From NCBI GenBank assembly GCA_002305045.1, contig DBPX01000006.1, forward strand, positions 1 to 64,000: a stretch of 64,000 nt of DNA, written 5' to 3'. The notes beneath the pieces are model-generated. The model ran no database searches, was not told where the DNA came from, and was given only the letters and a program-made list of their open reading frames with translations. Each line of letters begins with the position of its first letter. Position 1 is the stretch's first letter. The stretch comes from Ruminococcus sp. UBA1409. GTDB taxonomy: Bacteria; Bacillota; Clostridia; Oscillospirales; Ruminococcaceae. This document shows, piece by piece, positions 1 to 9,229 of this stretch. The position numbers were made by a program, and so were the translations under genes.

Positions 1-22
1 TTTTGGGGCAGGGTCTTATTTT

Positions 23-52
23 TTGACCGTCCCCCTGCCGACATATTACAAT
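23..52 (+). promoter_or_regulatory. Probable trpS promoter
   Basis: TTGACC at 23-28 and TACAAT at 47-52 are separated by 18 bases, about 30 bases before the trpS start. A GC-rich inverted repeat (GGCAGG ... CCTGCC, about 6-39) overlaps the -35 region and may be the end of an upstream terminator; the window begins too late to tell. Confidence 0.5.
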
Positions 53-82
53 CTGTTAATATTTTATAAGGAGAGAATTGCA

Positions 83-1102
83 ATGACCGATATTTCGCAG
101 CCGGAGAGGGCTAAAAAGAGGGTATTTTCAGGAATCCAGCCGACAGGCGTTTTCACCCTGGGAAACTATCTCGGGGCGATAAGAAACTGGGGTCCGCTTC
201 AGGACGAGTACGACTGCATCTATTCGATAGTGGATATGCACGCCCTGACGGTCAAGCGTGACCCGGTGAAGTTCCGCCAGCAGACCATAGAGTCCTACGC
301 TCTTCTTCTTTCCTGCGGAATTGACCCTAAAAAGTCTATAGTTTTCATCCAGAGCCATAATCCCAGCCACGCCCAGCTCAACTGGATTCTTGCCTGTGCC
401 ACCCAGTTCGGCGAGCTGACCCGCATGACCCAGTTCAAGGACAAGGCCAAAAAGCACCCCGACGATATAAATACCGGGCTTTTCACCTATCCCGTTCTGA
501 TGGCGGCGGATATTTTGGTGTACAACGCCGACCTCGTTCCTATCGGAAAGGACCAGAAGCAGCATCTTGAGCTGGCAAGAAATATCGCCGTGAGGTTTAA
601 CCAGCGCTTTGGGGACACCTTTGTAATCCCGGACGGCTATTTCGGAGCGGCTGGAGCGAGTATAAAGAGCCTTCAGGACCCCACAAAGAAGATGTCGAAG
701 TCTGACGATAATCCAAACGCCTGCGTCTATATACTTGATGACAAGGACACCATTCTGAGAAAGTTCAAGCGTGCAGTTACCGACAGCGACTCCGAGATAA
801 GGTTTGCCGAGGGCAAGGACGGAATAAATAATCTCATGACGATATACTCCTGCGTCACCGGCAAGGACTTTTCCGCAATAGAGTCCGAGTTCTCCGGCTG
901 CGGCTACGGCGAGTTCAAGCTTGCCGTCGGCGAGGCGGTTTCTGACTATTTAGAGCCGGTCAGGTCGGAGTTCAAGAGGCTTATGGGAGACAAGGCGTAC
1001 CTAAAGGAGTGCTATACCGACGGCGCTCAGAGGGCGTTCAGGATTTCTAATAAGATAGTTACAAAGGCGTCCAGGAAGGTCGGCTTTGTGGATTACAGAT
1101 AG
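83..1102 (+). CDS. trpS: Tryptophanyl-tRNA synthetase
   Basis: This class I aminoacyl-tRNA synthetase charges tRNA-Trp in the cytoplasm. The 339-residue product has the family length. The HIGH-like signature appears as TLGN at residues 25-28 and the KMSKS loop is intact at 203-207, so it should be active. The reading frame is open further upstream, but ATG 83 is preferred: it follows AAGGAGAG at the right spacing and the protein then starts just before the conserved RVFSGIQPTG strand. It heads a probable operon with a small membrane peptide gene and ychF. Family assignment is firm. Confidence 0.96.
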   Translation: MTDISQPERAKKRVFSGIQPTGVFTLGNYLGAIRNWGPLQDEYDCIYSIVDMHALTVKRDPVKFRQQTIESYALLLSCGIDPKKSIVFIQSHNPSHAQLNWILACATQFGELTRMTQFKDKAKKHPDDINTGLFTYPVLMAADILVYNADLVPIGKDQKQHLELARNIAVRFNQRFGDTFVIPDGYFGAAGASIKSLQDPTKKMSKSDDNPNACVYILDDKDTILRKFKRAVTDSDSEIRFAEGKDGINNLMTIYSCVTGKDFSAIESEFSGCGYGEFKLAVGEAVSDYLEPVRSEFKRLMGDKAYLKECYTDGAQRAFRISNKIVTKASRKVGFVDYR

Positions 1103-1122
1103 CAATACGGAGGTATTATTCG

Positions 1123-1284
1123 ATGAATAAAGGGTCGACTGCGGCGGCTGCCGGAATCACGATGGGCTCCTGCCTTGCGATGATTATATCCTTTAGCGTA
1201 AACCATTCGATTATCTGGGCGATAATTCACGGACTGATGAGCTGGGTGTATGTCATATACCGTCTTATCGTCGGCGGATATTGA
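1123..1284 (+). CDS. Small hydrophobic membrane peptide (53 aa), unknown
   Basis: An open frame of 53 codons starts at ATG 1123 after a CGGAGG site and ends at TGA 1282-1284, filling the gap between trpS and ychF. Residues 7-49 are almost entirely hydrophobic or small, with a GxxxG-like pattern and two stretches (about 9-25 and 30-49) that could form a helical hairpin or two short membrane helices. I do not recognise the family. Spacing (20 bases after trpS, 17 before ychF) and a good ribosome site argue for real translation; the alternative is a chance frame. Confidence 0.6.
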   Translation: MNKGSTAAAAGITMGSCLAMIISFSVNHSIIWAIIHGLMSWVYVIYRLIVGGY

Positions 1285-1301
1285 GTTTTGGAGGAATAAA
1301 G

Positions 1302-2396
1302 ATGAAGCTTGGTATGGTGGGGCTTCCTAATGTAGGAAAGAGCACCTTGTTTAACGCTCTGACAAACGCCGGAGCGGAGTCTGCAAACTATCCCTTTTGC
1401 ACTATAGAGCCGAATGTCGGCGTGGTATCCGTGCCTGACGAGCGGCTTGATAAGCTCGCCGAGATGTACAGGCCCAACAAATTCACCCCTGCAACCCTTG
1501 AATTTGTGGACATCGCCGGTCTTGTAAAGGGAGCCTCCAAGGGCGAGGGTCTTGGAAACAAGTTTTTGGCAAATATCCGTGAGTGCGACGCCATTATCCA
1601 TGTCGTTCGCTGCTTCGAGTCGGACGATATCATCCATGTAGAGGGAAGCGTAGACCCCGCAAGGGATATCGAGACTATAGACCTTGAGCTTATTCTTGCC
1701 GACATCGAGCTGCTCGAGAGGCGGCTGGACAGGGCAAAAAAGGCCTTAAAGGGAGACAAGAAGCATCAGGCGGATATAGATATGACAGAGGCTCTTTTGG
1801 AGCATCTTGCAAACGGCAGACCGGCAAGGAGCTATCCCTTTACCGAGGATGAGAAAGAGCTTATAAAATCCACTCCGCTTCTTTCTATGAAGCCGGTCAT
1901 ATATGCCGCAAACCTCTCGGACGACGATTTCAGGAACAATATAGAGACCAACAAAAACTTCCTCTCTGTTAAGGAGATAGCCGCCGGGGAGGGCTCTGCG
2001 GTGCTGCCCATCTGCGCCCAGCTTGAGGCGGAGCTTGCCGAGATGTCCGACGAGGACAAAAGGCTGTTTCTTGCCGATCTCGGGCTTGAGGTCTCAGGTC
2101 TTGACAGGGTTATAAAGGAGGGCTATTCGCTGCTTGGACTGATTTCCTTCCTGACCGCAGGAAAGGACGAGTGCCGTGCCTGGACGATTAAGGACGGCAC
2201 AAAGGCTCCCCAGGCAGCCGGAAAGATTCACTCCGACTTTGAAAGAGGCTTCATAAGAGCGGAGGTCGTGGCGTTTTCAGACCTCGAGTCCTGCGGCTCG
2301 ATGACCGCCGCAAAGGAAAAGGGACTGGTCCGCTCCGAGGGCAAGGAGTATGTCATGAGGGACGGCGATGTAGTCCTGTTCAGATTCAATGTCTGA
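1302..2396 (+). CDS. ychF: Redox-regulated ATPase/GTPase YchF (OLA1 family)
   Basis: YchF is a cytoplasmic P-loop NTPase of the Obg superfamily that binds ribosomes and prefers ATP in studied members. The P-loop reads GLPNVGKST at residues 7-15, the switch II region [10 protein letters not shown] follows, and the C-terminal TGS domain ends in [13 protein letters not shown], the normal YchF terminus. Length is 364 residues, as in the family. ATG 1302 follows GGAGGAA; a TTG at 1281 in the same frame lies inside the preceding small gene and is disfavoured. Transcription ends at the convergent terminator near 2453. Confidence 0.96.
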   Translation: MKLGMVGLPNVGKSTLFNALTNAGAESANYPFCTIEPNVGVVSVPDERLDKLAEMYRPNKFTPATLEFVDIAGLVKGASKGEGLGNKFLANIRECDAIIHVVRCFESDDIIHVEGSVDPARDIETIDLELILADIELLERRLDRAKKALKGDKKHQADIDMTEALLEHLANGRPARSYPFTEDEKELIKSTPLLSMKPVIYAANLSDDDFRNNIETNKNFLSVKEIAAGEGSAVLPICAQLEAELAEMSDEDKRLFLADLGLEVSGLDRVIKEGYSLLGLISFLTAGKDECRAWTIKDGTKAPQAAGKIHSDFERGFIRAEVVAFSDLESCGSMTAAKEKGLVRSEGKEYVMRDGDVVLFRFNV

Positions 2397-2452
2397 AAGA
2401 AGGACTGTATTCAAATAACAAAAATGCTTCTGTCAGAAAGCTAGTATGCAAA

Positions 2453-2482
2453 AACCCGCCTCCCTTAGGGAAGCGGGTCTTA
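2453..2482 (-). terminator. Convergent rho-independent terminator (ychF / gap)
   Basis: The arms ACCCGC..CCC and GGG..GCGGGT form a hairpin around TTAG. On the minus strand it is followed by five T residues, so it best terminates gap; on the plus strand the tail is CTTATTTC, weaker but possibly usable for ychF. Confidence 0.8.
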
Positions 2483-2531
2483 TTTCATATTCCCGGGTGA
2501 AGCCCCGAAGATAGCTGCCTAAGCCGCAGGA

Positions 2532-3599
2532 TTAAAGCTCTGCGAAGTACTTGATGGTTCTGACCATCTGGCTGGTGTAGGAGTTCTCGTTGTCGTACCA
2601 GGAAACTACCTGAACCTCATAGAGGTCGTCGGTAATCTTGGTTACCATGGTCTGGGTAGCGTCGAAGAGGGAGCCGTATCTCATGCCGACGACATCGGAG
2701 GAAACGATAGGATCCTCGTTGTAGCCGTAGGACTCGGAGGCGGCAGCCTTCATAGCGGCGTTGATGCCCTCCTTGGTGATGTCACTGCCCTTTACAACAG
2801 CGGTGAGGATGGTGGTGGAGCCGGTGGTTACGGGTACTCTCTGAGCGGAGCCGATAAGCTTGCCGTTAAGCTCGGGGATAACAAGACCGATTGCCTTGGC
2901 GGCGCCGGTAGAGTTAGGAACGATGTTAGCGGCACCTGCTCTAGCTCTTCTGAGGTCGCCCTTGCGGTGAGGACCGTCAAGAATCATCTGGTCGCCGGTG
3001 TAGGCGTGGATGGTAGCCATGATTCCGCTCTGGATGGGAGCGTAGTCGTTAAGAGCCTTAGCCATGGGAGCGAGGCAGTTGGTGGTGCAGGATGCGGCGG
3101 AGATGATGGTATCCTCCTTGGTGAGGGTGTTCTCATTTACGCTGTAAACGATGGTGGGAAGGTCGTTTCCGGCAGGAGCGGAAATAACTACCTTCTTTGC
3201 GCCGGCGTCGATATGCGCCTGGCTCTTTGCCTTAGAGCAGTAGAAGCCGGTGCACTCCAGAACTACATCGACTCCAAGCTCGCCCCAGGGAAGGTCGGAA
3301 GCCTTGGGCATAGCGTAGATTGTTATCTCCTTGCCGTCAACAATGATTGCGCCGGGAGTTACGACAGTCTTGCCGTCCTCGGCATAAACAGCCGGCTTGC
3401 AGTCTACGGTGTGAGCGTTCTCGCCAATCTTTCCGCAGTAGCCGCCCTGAGCGGTGTCGTACTTGAGAAGGTGAGCGAGCATCTCAGGCTTGGTGAGGTC
3501 GTTGATAGCGACAATCTCGTAGCCCTCTGCGCCGAACATCTGCCTGAAGGCAAGGCGGCCGATTCTGCCGAATCCGTTAATAGCAACTTTTACTGACAT
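2532..3599 (-). CDS. gap: Glyceraldehyde-3-phosphate dehydrogenase
   Basis: This NAD-dependent glycolytic enzyme converts glyceraldehyde 3-phosphate to 1,3-bisphosphoglycerate. The Rossmann motif GFGRIGR is at residues 9-15 and the catalytic cysteine is C171 in SAASCTTNC. The product is 355 residues, slightly longer than the usual 335-340 because of a longer N-terminal-half loop (about 60-90). The start at 3599 is chosen because it follows GGAGGTTTT and begins directly with the [11 protein letters not shown] strand; the longer frame to 3671 would start at the predicted transcription start. The gene is monocistronic with its own promoter and terminator, not joined to pgk or tpi here. Confidence 0.97.
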   Translation of the reverse strand: MSVKVAINGFGRIGRLAFRQMFGAEGYEIVAINDLTKPEMLAHLLKYDTAQGGYCGKIGENAHTVDCKPAVYAEDGKTVVTPGAIIVDGKEITIYAMPKASDLPWGELGVDVVLECTGFYCSKAKSQAHIDAGAKKVVISAPAGNDLPTIVYSVNENTLTKEDTIISAASCTTNCLAPMAKALNDYAPIQSGIMATIHAYTGDQMILDGPHRKGDLRRARAGAANIVPNSTGAAKAIGLVIPELNGKLIGSAQRVPVTTGSTTILTAVVKGSDITKEGINAAMKAAASESYGYNEDPIVSSDVVGMRYGSLFDATQTMVTKITDDLYEVQVVSWYDNENSYTSQMVRTIKYFAEL

Positions 3600-3676
3600 T
3601 TTTAAAACCTCCAATATTGATATAAATACGCTCAAAGCGGATGCCAAGAAGCGCATTACGCCTTTATGCACCTATT

Positions 3677-3705
3677 ATTCTACACTAATTATTAATTATT
3701 TGCAA
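3677..3705 (-). promoter_or_regulatory. gap promoter
   Basis: Read on the minus strand, TTGCAA (3705-3700) and TAGAAT (3682-3677) are 17 bases apart, giving a start near 3670 and a leader of about 70 bases before ATG 3599. The spacer is very AT-rich. Confidence 0.75.
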
Positions 3706-3807
3706 GTACTTTGCCAAAAAAGTGTTTGAAAAATTTAGATTAATTCTATTTTCGTTTTAATGCAATTTGCCTTAACATAAAATTAACATAATATTTACAA
3801 GAGGGTG

Positions 3808-3918
3808 TTGAAAATTTGAATATAATTTGGTAAGATTATATATAACCATATTTATAGGCTTTCGTATAGAAAAAGGCTTGACTGCAAGGGCTGTCCCGGC
3901 TTTTCCTTGGGGACAGGC
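3808..3918 (+). promoter_or_regulatory. Probable pfk promoter and structured leader
   Basis: TTGAAA at 3808-3813 and TAAGAT at 3831-3836 are 17 bases apart in an AT-rich block. Downstream, CTGTCCC (3891-3897) pairs with GGGACAG (3910-3916), so the roughly 130-base leader before pfk can fold. No riboswitch class is recognisable, and the hairpin has no T-run. Confidence 0.4.
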
Positions 3919-3969
3919 TCTTTGGGACCCTGCGGCAGGCTGCCGGATTATAAGGAAGGGATGGAGAAT

Positions 3970-5043
3970 ATGAAGATAGGCATTTTGACAAGCGGCGGGG
4001 ACTGCCCGGGACTGAATGCGGTCATAAGGGCGATAGGCAAGTATATCTTTTTAAACATGCCGGACGCTGAGGTATATGGCATAAGCGACGGCTACACCGG
4101 TCTTATAAACGGCGTATACAGGAGGATGAAGCAGGAGGATTTTTCGGGGATACTTAACCTCGGGGGGACCATTTTGGGCACCATCCGTCAGCCCTTTAAG
4201 ATGATGACGGTGGAGGAAAACGGCTCCACCAAGCTCTCAAGGATGGTGGATAACTACAAGAAGTTCGGCTTTGACTGCATCTTCACGCTTGGCGGAGCGG
4301 GAACGCATAAGACCGCCGCTCTGCTGTACTCCGAGGGCTGCCGGGTCATCGGACTCCCAAAGACTATAGATAACGACATTTTCGGGACGGATGTCACCTT
4401 TGGCTTCCATTCCGCCTTGGATATTGCGACGGAGTGCATAGACAGAATCCACACAACCGCTGCAAGCCACGGCAGGACGATGTTTATCGAAATCATGGGC
4501 AACAAGGTCGGCTGGCTGACTCTGGGAGCAGGAATAGCCGGCGGAGCGGATATGATAATCCTGCCGGAGATTCCCTTTACTCTGGAGGCTGTCGCAAAGG
4601 GTCTTAAAAAGCGTCTTGACGCCGGAAAGTCCTTCAACATAGTCGCCATTGCGGAGGGCGCCGTCCTGAAAAGCGAGGCTGACATGAAGAAAAAGGACAG
4701 GAGCTTTGCAAGAAAGGAAAGAGGGGAGGCGACCGTCACCAACCATCTTGCCCAGTGGGTGAACGAGACCCTAGGGGTGGAGACAAGGGTGATAGTCCCC
4801 GGGCATATCCAGAGGGGAGGAAGCCCCTCGGCGTACGATAGGCTTTTGTCCACAAGGCTAGGAAGCTATGCCGCAGCTCTTTGCAAGGAGGGCAGGTTCG
4901 GAGTTACTGCCGCCGTAAGAAACGGCCAGATAACCTACAACGCCCTGCCTGATATCGCCGGAAAGACAAAGTTTGTATCTAAAAACGACCAGGCTATTGC
5001 CGCCGCCAGGAGCATAGGAATCTGCTTTGGCGACGAGGAATGA
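3970..5043 (+). CDS. pfk: Phosphofructokinase-family sugar kinase
   Basis: The protein (357 residues) belongs to the PfkA fold that phosphorylates fructose 6-phosphate. It opens with the TSGGDCPGLNA nucleotide-binding motif, has PKTIDND (130-136, catalytic aspartate D134) and PGHIQRGG near the C-terminus. The loop equal to E. coli GGDG reads GGAG (108-111): the metal-contacting aspartate is alanine, while the next glycine, linked with ATP use, is kept; K131 is the residue found in pyrophosphate and group III enzymes. The phosphoryl donor (ATP or PPi) therefore cannot be assigned from sequence. ATG 3970 has AAGGAAGG about 9 bases upstream; ATG 3961 is too close to it. It overlaps the downstream ppx-like gene by 4 bases. 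Confidence 0.9.
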   Translation: MKIGILTSGGDCPGLNAVIRAIGKYIFLNMPDAEVYGISDGYTGLINGVYRRMKQEDFSGILNLGGTILGTIRQPFKMMTVEENGSTKLSRMVDNYKKFGFDCIFTLGGAGTHKTAALLYSEGCRVIGLPKTIDNDIFGTDVTFGFHSALDIATECIDRIHTTAASHGRTMFIEIMGNKVGWLTLGAGIAGGADMIILPEIPFTLEAVAKGLKKRLDAGKSFNIVAIAEGAVLKSEADMKKKDRSFARKERGEATVTNHLAQWVNETLGVETRVIVPGHIQRGGSPSAYDRLLSTRLGSYAAALCKEGRFGVTAAVRNGQITYNALPDIAGKTKFVSKNDQAIAAARSIGICFGDEE

Positions 5044-6032
5044 GAGTGCATGATATGAAATATTCTGTAATAAGCATCAGCTCCAGCGGAGTTTCCTCCG
5101 CCGTGTTTTTGGACAATCCCGACCAGCTCATCCTAAGAGAGCGTCAGACCATGAGCGTAAGAAATTATATAGACGACGGCAAGCTCTCCTCCAGGGGCAT
5201 AGAGCGTCTTGTCGAGCTGATTTTAGAGGCTAAGAGCAGGTGCTATTCCGTAGGAGTCGACCTTGCCTGGCTCATAGCCACAGATTCGCTCAGGTCGATA
5301 AAGAATCTAAGCCGTGTAAGAAACGAGGTCAAGGCAAGAACCGGCATGGAAATCAACCTTATCGAGGCGGAGACCGAGGCTCTTTGTGATGCCGCAGCCA
5401 ACCGCAGCGCAAGGGAGTACGACTCGCCGGTGATAATCGACCTCGGCGGCTCCAGCATCGAGCTGTTTGACTTCAACGGCAAGGAGGAGTCTGTAATCTG
5501 CCTTGACTTCGGGCTTGACGACTTAACAAGAAAGTTCGTAAAAAGAATCTATCCCACCAAAAAAGAGGCGGACGAGATTAAAAACTACCTAAAGAAAAAG
5601 CTCAAGGCGATGGACATTCCCAAGGCGGGAAAATATAAGACCGCCGTTCTGTCAGGCTCGATAACCCAGTCGATATACGATGTCTACTGCGACTATGAGG
5701 ACATCCCGATTGTCGACAAGGCGGACAAGGTGATGGAGCCGGAGGGCTTCAGAAAGCTGTCAAAGCACCTGTTTGACGGCTCGAAGCGCTCGATGATTGT
5801 TATAAAAAACGCCCCCGACAAGCTTCACACCATAGGCACCGCCATGGTTGTTCTGAGGACGCTTCTAAAAAGATTCCAGGTATCCTGCGTCAAGGTCAGC
5901 GATTACGGCGTCAAGGAGGGGTATATGAGGCTGATTCTTGAGGACTCCGTATCAGGCGAGAGCTATCGGTTCTCATATGACGACAACGCTCAAAAGGATA
6001 AGGACGGCGAGGTTTCAAGTGATGGACAGTAA
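5040..6032 (+). CDS. ppx: Ppx/GppA-family exopolyphosphatase-like protein
   Basis: Residues from about 6 (KYSVISISSSG) form the first phosphate-binding loop of the ASKHA fold and VIIDLGGSSIELFDF (about 131-146) the second, as in exopolyphosphatase / guanosine pentaphosphatase. At 330 residues it has the short two-lobe core without the HD-like C-terminal domain of long Ppx. It sits between pfk and ppk1, overlapping both, so degradation of polyphosphate made by Ppk1 is the likely role; pppGpp hydrolysis is the alternative. The start is uncertain: ATG 5040 overlaps the pfk stop, while ATG 5055 better matches family N-termini. Confidence 0.82.
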   Translation: MRVHDMKYSVISISSSGVSSAVFLDNPDQLILRERQTMSVRNYIDDGKLSSRGIERLVELILEAKSRCYSVGVDLAWLIATDSLRSIKNLSRVRNEVKARTGMEINLIEAETEALCDAAANRSAREYDSPVIIDLGGSSIELFDFNGKEESVICLDFGLDDLTRKFVKRIYPTKKEADEIKNYLKKKLKAMDIPKAGKYKTAVLSGSITQSIYDVYCDYEDIPIVDKADKVMEPEGFRKLSKHLFDGSKRSMIVIKNAPDKLHTIGTAMVVLRTLLKRFQVSCVKVSDYGVKEGYMRLILEDSVSGESYRFSYDDNAQKDKDGEVSSDGQ

Positions 6033-8121
6033 GACTAAGACCGCACAAAAAGGCTCTTCGCAGACAAAAAAGCTCTCACGGAATATAACCAGATTTATAA
6101 AAAAGGAGTATATGAACAGGGAGTATTCCTGGCTGCTTTTCAACGAGAGGGTGCTAGATCAGGCTCTTGACAGGACAAATCCGCTTCTTGAAAGATGCAA
6201 GTTTCTTTCCATATTCCAGTCTAATCTGGACGAGTTCTTCATGGTAAGGGTGGGGAGCCTTTACAACGAGGGAAGAATAGATCCCGACGACAGGGAGAAC
6301 AAGACGGGGCTTACGGCGTCCCAGCAGATAGACGGCATACTTCTTGCCGTAAGGAGGCTGTACGCTAGGTCTGCGGAGGTTTTCAAGGAGCTTAAAAGGG
6401 AGCTGAGCGCAGCAGGAATAAGGCTTTTAAGCGGCGATAAGCTGACAAAGGCTCAGCATGAGGAGTGCTGGGAGTATTTTCTTGCAAATATCCTTCCACT
6501 TCTTTCTCCGATGGTATTAGACGCCAAGCATCCCATGATAAGGTTTGAGAACAAGACCTGCTACATGATATACGAGCTTGAAAAGAACGGCAGAAGAATG
6601 ATAGGCGTGATGTCAGCCTGTCCGGGGACGAGCAGGCTCCACCGTCTTAGCAGGGGCAAGAAGGTGAATCTTATCACCACCGAGGCTCTTGTCAGGATGT
6701 TCGGGCATACCGTCTTTACAGGCTACGAGGTCAAGAGCAGGATGATGGTCAGGGCGACAAGAAACGCCGACTTCGATACCCAAATAGACGACGCCGATGT
6801 CGAGCACGACTTTTCCGAGATAATGAAGAGCCGTATAGAGCTTAGGCAGAAGCTGGGAGTCGTCAGGCTGGAGGTTGACAGGAACAGCCAGCGGCTCAAG
6901 GATTACCTTATGAAGCTGATGAAGCTAAAGCCCAAGAGCTGCTTCAAGATAGAGCACTACTTCGATTATAAGTTTATGTTCTCGCTGGGAGCATATCTTA
7001 CGCCGGAGCTTGCAGGAAAGCTAAAATATCCCGCTCTTAGGCAGAAGCTGCCCGACGCTGTGAGGACGGCTCCCTCGATGATAGAGCTTATAAGGAAAAA
7101 GGATGTCTTTCTTTCATACCCGTTTGACAGCATGAATCCTGTTCTTAGCCTTCTTGACGAGGCGGCTGAGGACCCAAGGGTGGTGTCCATAAAGATAACC
7201 ATCTACCGCCTTGCAAGCCAGTCTAGGATAGTGGAGGCTTTAAAAAAGGCAAGCGAGAACGGAAAGTCGGTCACGGTGGTCATAGAGCTGTGCGCAAGGT
7301 TTGACGAGGAGAACAATCTCAATGTGGCGAGCGTCCTTCAGGAGGCTGGCTGTGACATCATCTACGGAATGCAGAACCTAAAGGTACACTCAAAGATAAT
7401 CTCGATAGTCATGTCTGACGGCGAGAGCCTTGAGTATATCACCCACCTCGGGACGGGAAACTACAACGAGTCCACCAGCAAGCAGTATACTGACATGAAT
7501 ATCCTGACTGCGAACAGGGAGATAGGGGAGGACGCTGTTCTGTTCTTCAGGAATATCGCCATATGCAACACCGACTGCGAGTATAAGCAGCTGCTTGTAG
7601 CTCCCAAGACGCTTAAGCGGGGCCTCATTGAGCAGATTGACCGTGAGATTGAAGCCGCCAAGCAGGGAAGAAAGGCGCTGATAGTCGCAAAGATGAACAG
7701 CCTTACCGATAAGATGCTGATAGATAAGCTTGCCGACGCCGGCAGAGCGGGAGTCAGGGTGGAGCTTATTGTAAGAGGAATATGCTGTCTTGTCCCCGGA
7801 GTTGAGGGAAGAACCGATAATCTCAGTGTCAGGAGCATAGTCGGAAGATTTTTGGAGCATTCAAGAATCTATTGCTTCGGTACAGGAGACGACAGGAGGA
7901 TATACATATCCTCTGCCGACATGATGACAAGAAATACCGACAAGCGTGTCGAAATAGCGGCGCCTGTTCTCGACCCTGACATAAAGAAAAGCATTATAAG
8001 CTATCTTGACATCATGCTAAAGGACAATGTAAAGGCAAGGATTCTCTATCCCGACGGCAGCTACCGCCCCTGCGAGATTGAAGGAGAGCCGGTAAACGCC
8101 CAGGAGGAGCTTCTTCGCTGA
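6022..8121 (+). CDS. ppk1: Polyphosphate kinase 1
   Basis: Ppk1 reversibly transfers the gamma phosphate of ATP to a polyphosphate chain. The N-terminal signature NREYSWLLFNERVL is present, and two phospholipase-D-like active sites are visible: KVHSK (autophosphorylated histidine) and LEHSRIY, followed by IYISSADMMTRNTDKRVE. With the start at ATG 6022 the product is 699 residues, a normal length. ATG 6112 after AAAAGGAG is an alternative that would remove a basic 30-residue lead. It overlaps the ppx-like gene by 11 bases, making a make-and-break polyphosphate pair behind phosphofructokinase. Confidence 0.94.
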   Translation: MDSKTKTAQKGSSQTKKLSRNITRFIKKEYMNREYSWLLFNERVLDQALDRTNPLLERCKFLSIFQSNLDEFFMVRVGSLYNEGRIDPDDRENKTGLTASQQIDGILLAVRRLYARSAEVFKELKRELSAAGIRLLSGDKLTKAQHEECWEYFLANILPLLSPMVLDAKHPMIRFENKTCYMIYELEKNGRRMIGVMSACPGTSRLHRLSRGKKVNLITTEALVRMFGHTVFTGYEVKSRMMVRATRNADFDTQIDDADVEHDFSEIMKSRIELRQKLGVVRLEVDRNSQRLKDYLMKLMKLKPKSCFKIEHYFDYKFMFSLGAYLTPELAGKLKYPALRQKLPDAVRTAPSMIELIRKKDVFLSYPFDSMNPVLSLLDEAAEDPRVVSIKITIYRLASQSRIVEALKKASENGKSVTVVIELCARFDEENNLNVASVLQEAGCDIIYGMQNLKVHSKIISIVMSDGESLEYITHLGTGNYNESTSKQYTDMNILTANREIGEDAVLFFRNIAICNTDCEYKQLLVAPKTLKRGLIEQIDREIEAAKQGRKALIVAKMNSLTDKMLIDKLADAGRAGVRVELIVRGICCLVPGVEGRTDNLSVRSIVGRFLEHSRIYCFGTGDDRRIYISSADMMTRNTDKRVEIAAPVLDPDIKKSIISYLDIMLKDNVKARILYPDGSYRPCEIEGEPVNAQEELLR

Positions 8122-8137
8122 GGTATTATAAGAAAAC

Positions 8138-8175
8138 AGAGCCTGCCGGGCTTATCCGATAGGCTCTATTTTTTA
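8138..8175 (+). terminator. Terminator of pfk-ppx-ppk1
   Basis: AGAGCCT (8138-8144) pairs with AGGCTCT (8161-8167) and is followed by ATTTTTTATAT. The opposite strand gives TGTTTTC, so it may also serve mnmA, which converges on it. Confidence 0.85.
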
Positions 8176-8182
8176 TATATCC

Positions 8183-9229
8183 TCAGCTTTGTATATCCTC
8201 AACCGTTCCCATTCCAAGCACTGCGGGTATGTCGTCGACGCTGTACACTACGCCCGCCTGACCGCTTGAAACCGACGGAGTCGGACTGTCAAGCAAAAGC
8301 TCCGCACCGCCCTCTTCCAAAAGAGAAAGCTTAGCCTTTAGCAGTTTTCCTGTAGACCTCAGCCTGCAAAGGCAGCTCATGCCCTGGCTGACAGCGCCGG
8401 GATATGACTCCCTAAAGGACTGAAGCCGCACCCTGTCCGTCGTCTTTTTATCATAGGAAAGATATACAAGGGCATTTTCGGGGTCTATTTTAGAGACGAA
8501 GGCAGGTCTCCCCAGAGCCACGCCGAGTCCCTTTCGTTGACCTATAGTGTAGCTGTAAATGCCGCTGTGCCGTCCGCAGACGCTTCCCTCCGGCGAGATT
8601 ATATCCCCTGGAGGGGAGGCTTTTGCGTGCTGTGAGATATACTCCCTGTAGTCCCCGGAGGGGATAAAGCAGTTTTCCTGACTGTCAGGAGCGTCCCAGG
8701 AGGACAGCCCGGTACTTTTTGCAAGCTCCCTTACCTCGCTCTTTGTAAGCTCCCCAAGGGGAAGCACAAGCCTTGATAATACGCTCCCGTCAAGCCCGGC
8801 AAGCATATACGACTGGTCTTTTGACAAATCCCTTGCGACAGCCAGCCTGTACGCCCTGCCAATGCGCTGTACCCTTGCGTAGTGACCCGTTGCGATATAA
8901 TCAAAGCCCTCGCTCTCGGCGAGCGAAAGAAGCTGCTTGAACTTTATCTCTGGATTGCATTTTACGCAGGGGCTGGGCGTCCTGCCGGCGAGATACTCGC
9001 TTATAAAGTAGTCTATAATCGTTGACTTAAACTCTTTTCGCAAATCAAGCTCGTAAAGCCTTATTCCAAGCTGCCTTGAAGCCTCCCTGGCAAGAGCTGC
9101 GGTTTTCTCCTGACCGTCCGACATCAGCATTACGACTCCCGAGACAAAATACCCTCTTTTAATAAGAAGCTCCGCCGAGACGGAGCTGTCAACCCCTCCG
9201 CTCAGAGCCAAAAGGAGCTTTTTATTCAT
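8183..9229 (-). CDS. mnmA: tRNA-specific 2-thiouridylase MnmA
   Basis: MnmA adenylates U34 of Lys/Glu/Gln tRNAs and inserts sulfur delivered by a cysteine desulfurase. The PP-loop SGGVDS is at residues 10-15, followed by SPCVKCNP, TGHYAR, SKDQSYML and the second catalytic-cysteine region SQENCFI; the thiolase domain has GIYSYTIGQRKGLG. The length of 348 residues is normal. The start ATG at 9229 shares its A with the TGA of the nifU-like gene, indicating translational coupling. The nifS-nifU-mnmA order supports a dedicated sulfur relay to tRNA. Confidence 0.96.
   Translation of the reverse strand: MNKKLLLALSGGVDSSVSAELLIKRGYFVSGVVMLMSDGQEKTAALAREASRQLGIRLYELDLRKEFKSTIIDYFISEYLAGRTPSPCVKCNPEIKFKQLLSLAESEGFDYIATGHYARVQRIGRAYRLAVARDLSKDQSYMLAGLDGSVLSRLVLPLGELTKSEVRELAKSTGLSSWDAPDSQENCFIPSGDYREYISQHAKASPPGDIISPEGSVCGRHSGIYSYTIGQRKGLGVALGRPAFVSKIDPENALVYLSYDKKTTDRVRLQSFRESYPGAVSQGMSCLCRLRSTGKLLKAKLSLLEEGGAELLLDSPTPSVSSGQAGVVYSVDDIPAVLGMGTVEDIQS

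Noticed and set aside
1..60. Possible T-box leader in front of trpS
   Set aside because: The conserved T-box antiterminator bases are not seen, the inverted repeat overlaps the promoter, and the window starts too late to hold the specifier region.
2967..3596. Long plus-strand frame opposite gap
   Set aside because: It mirrors the codon structure of gap, has no ribosome site and matches no known family; it is a shadow.
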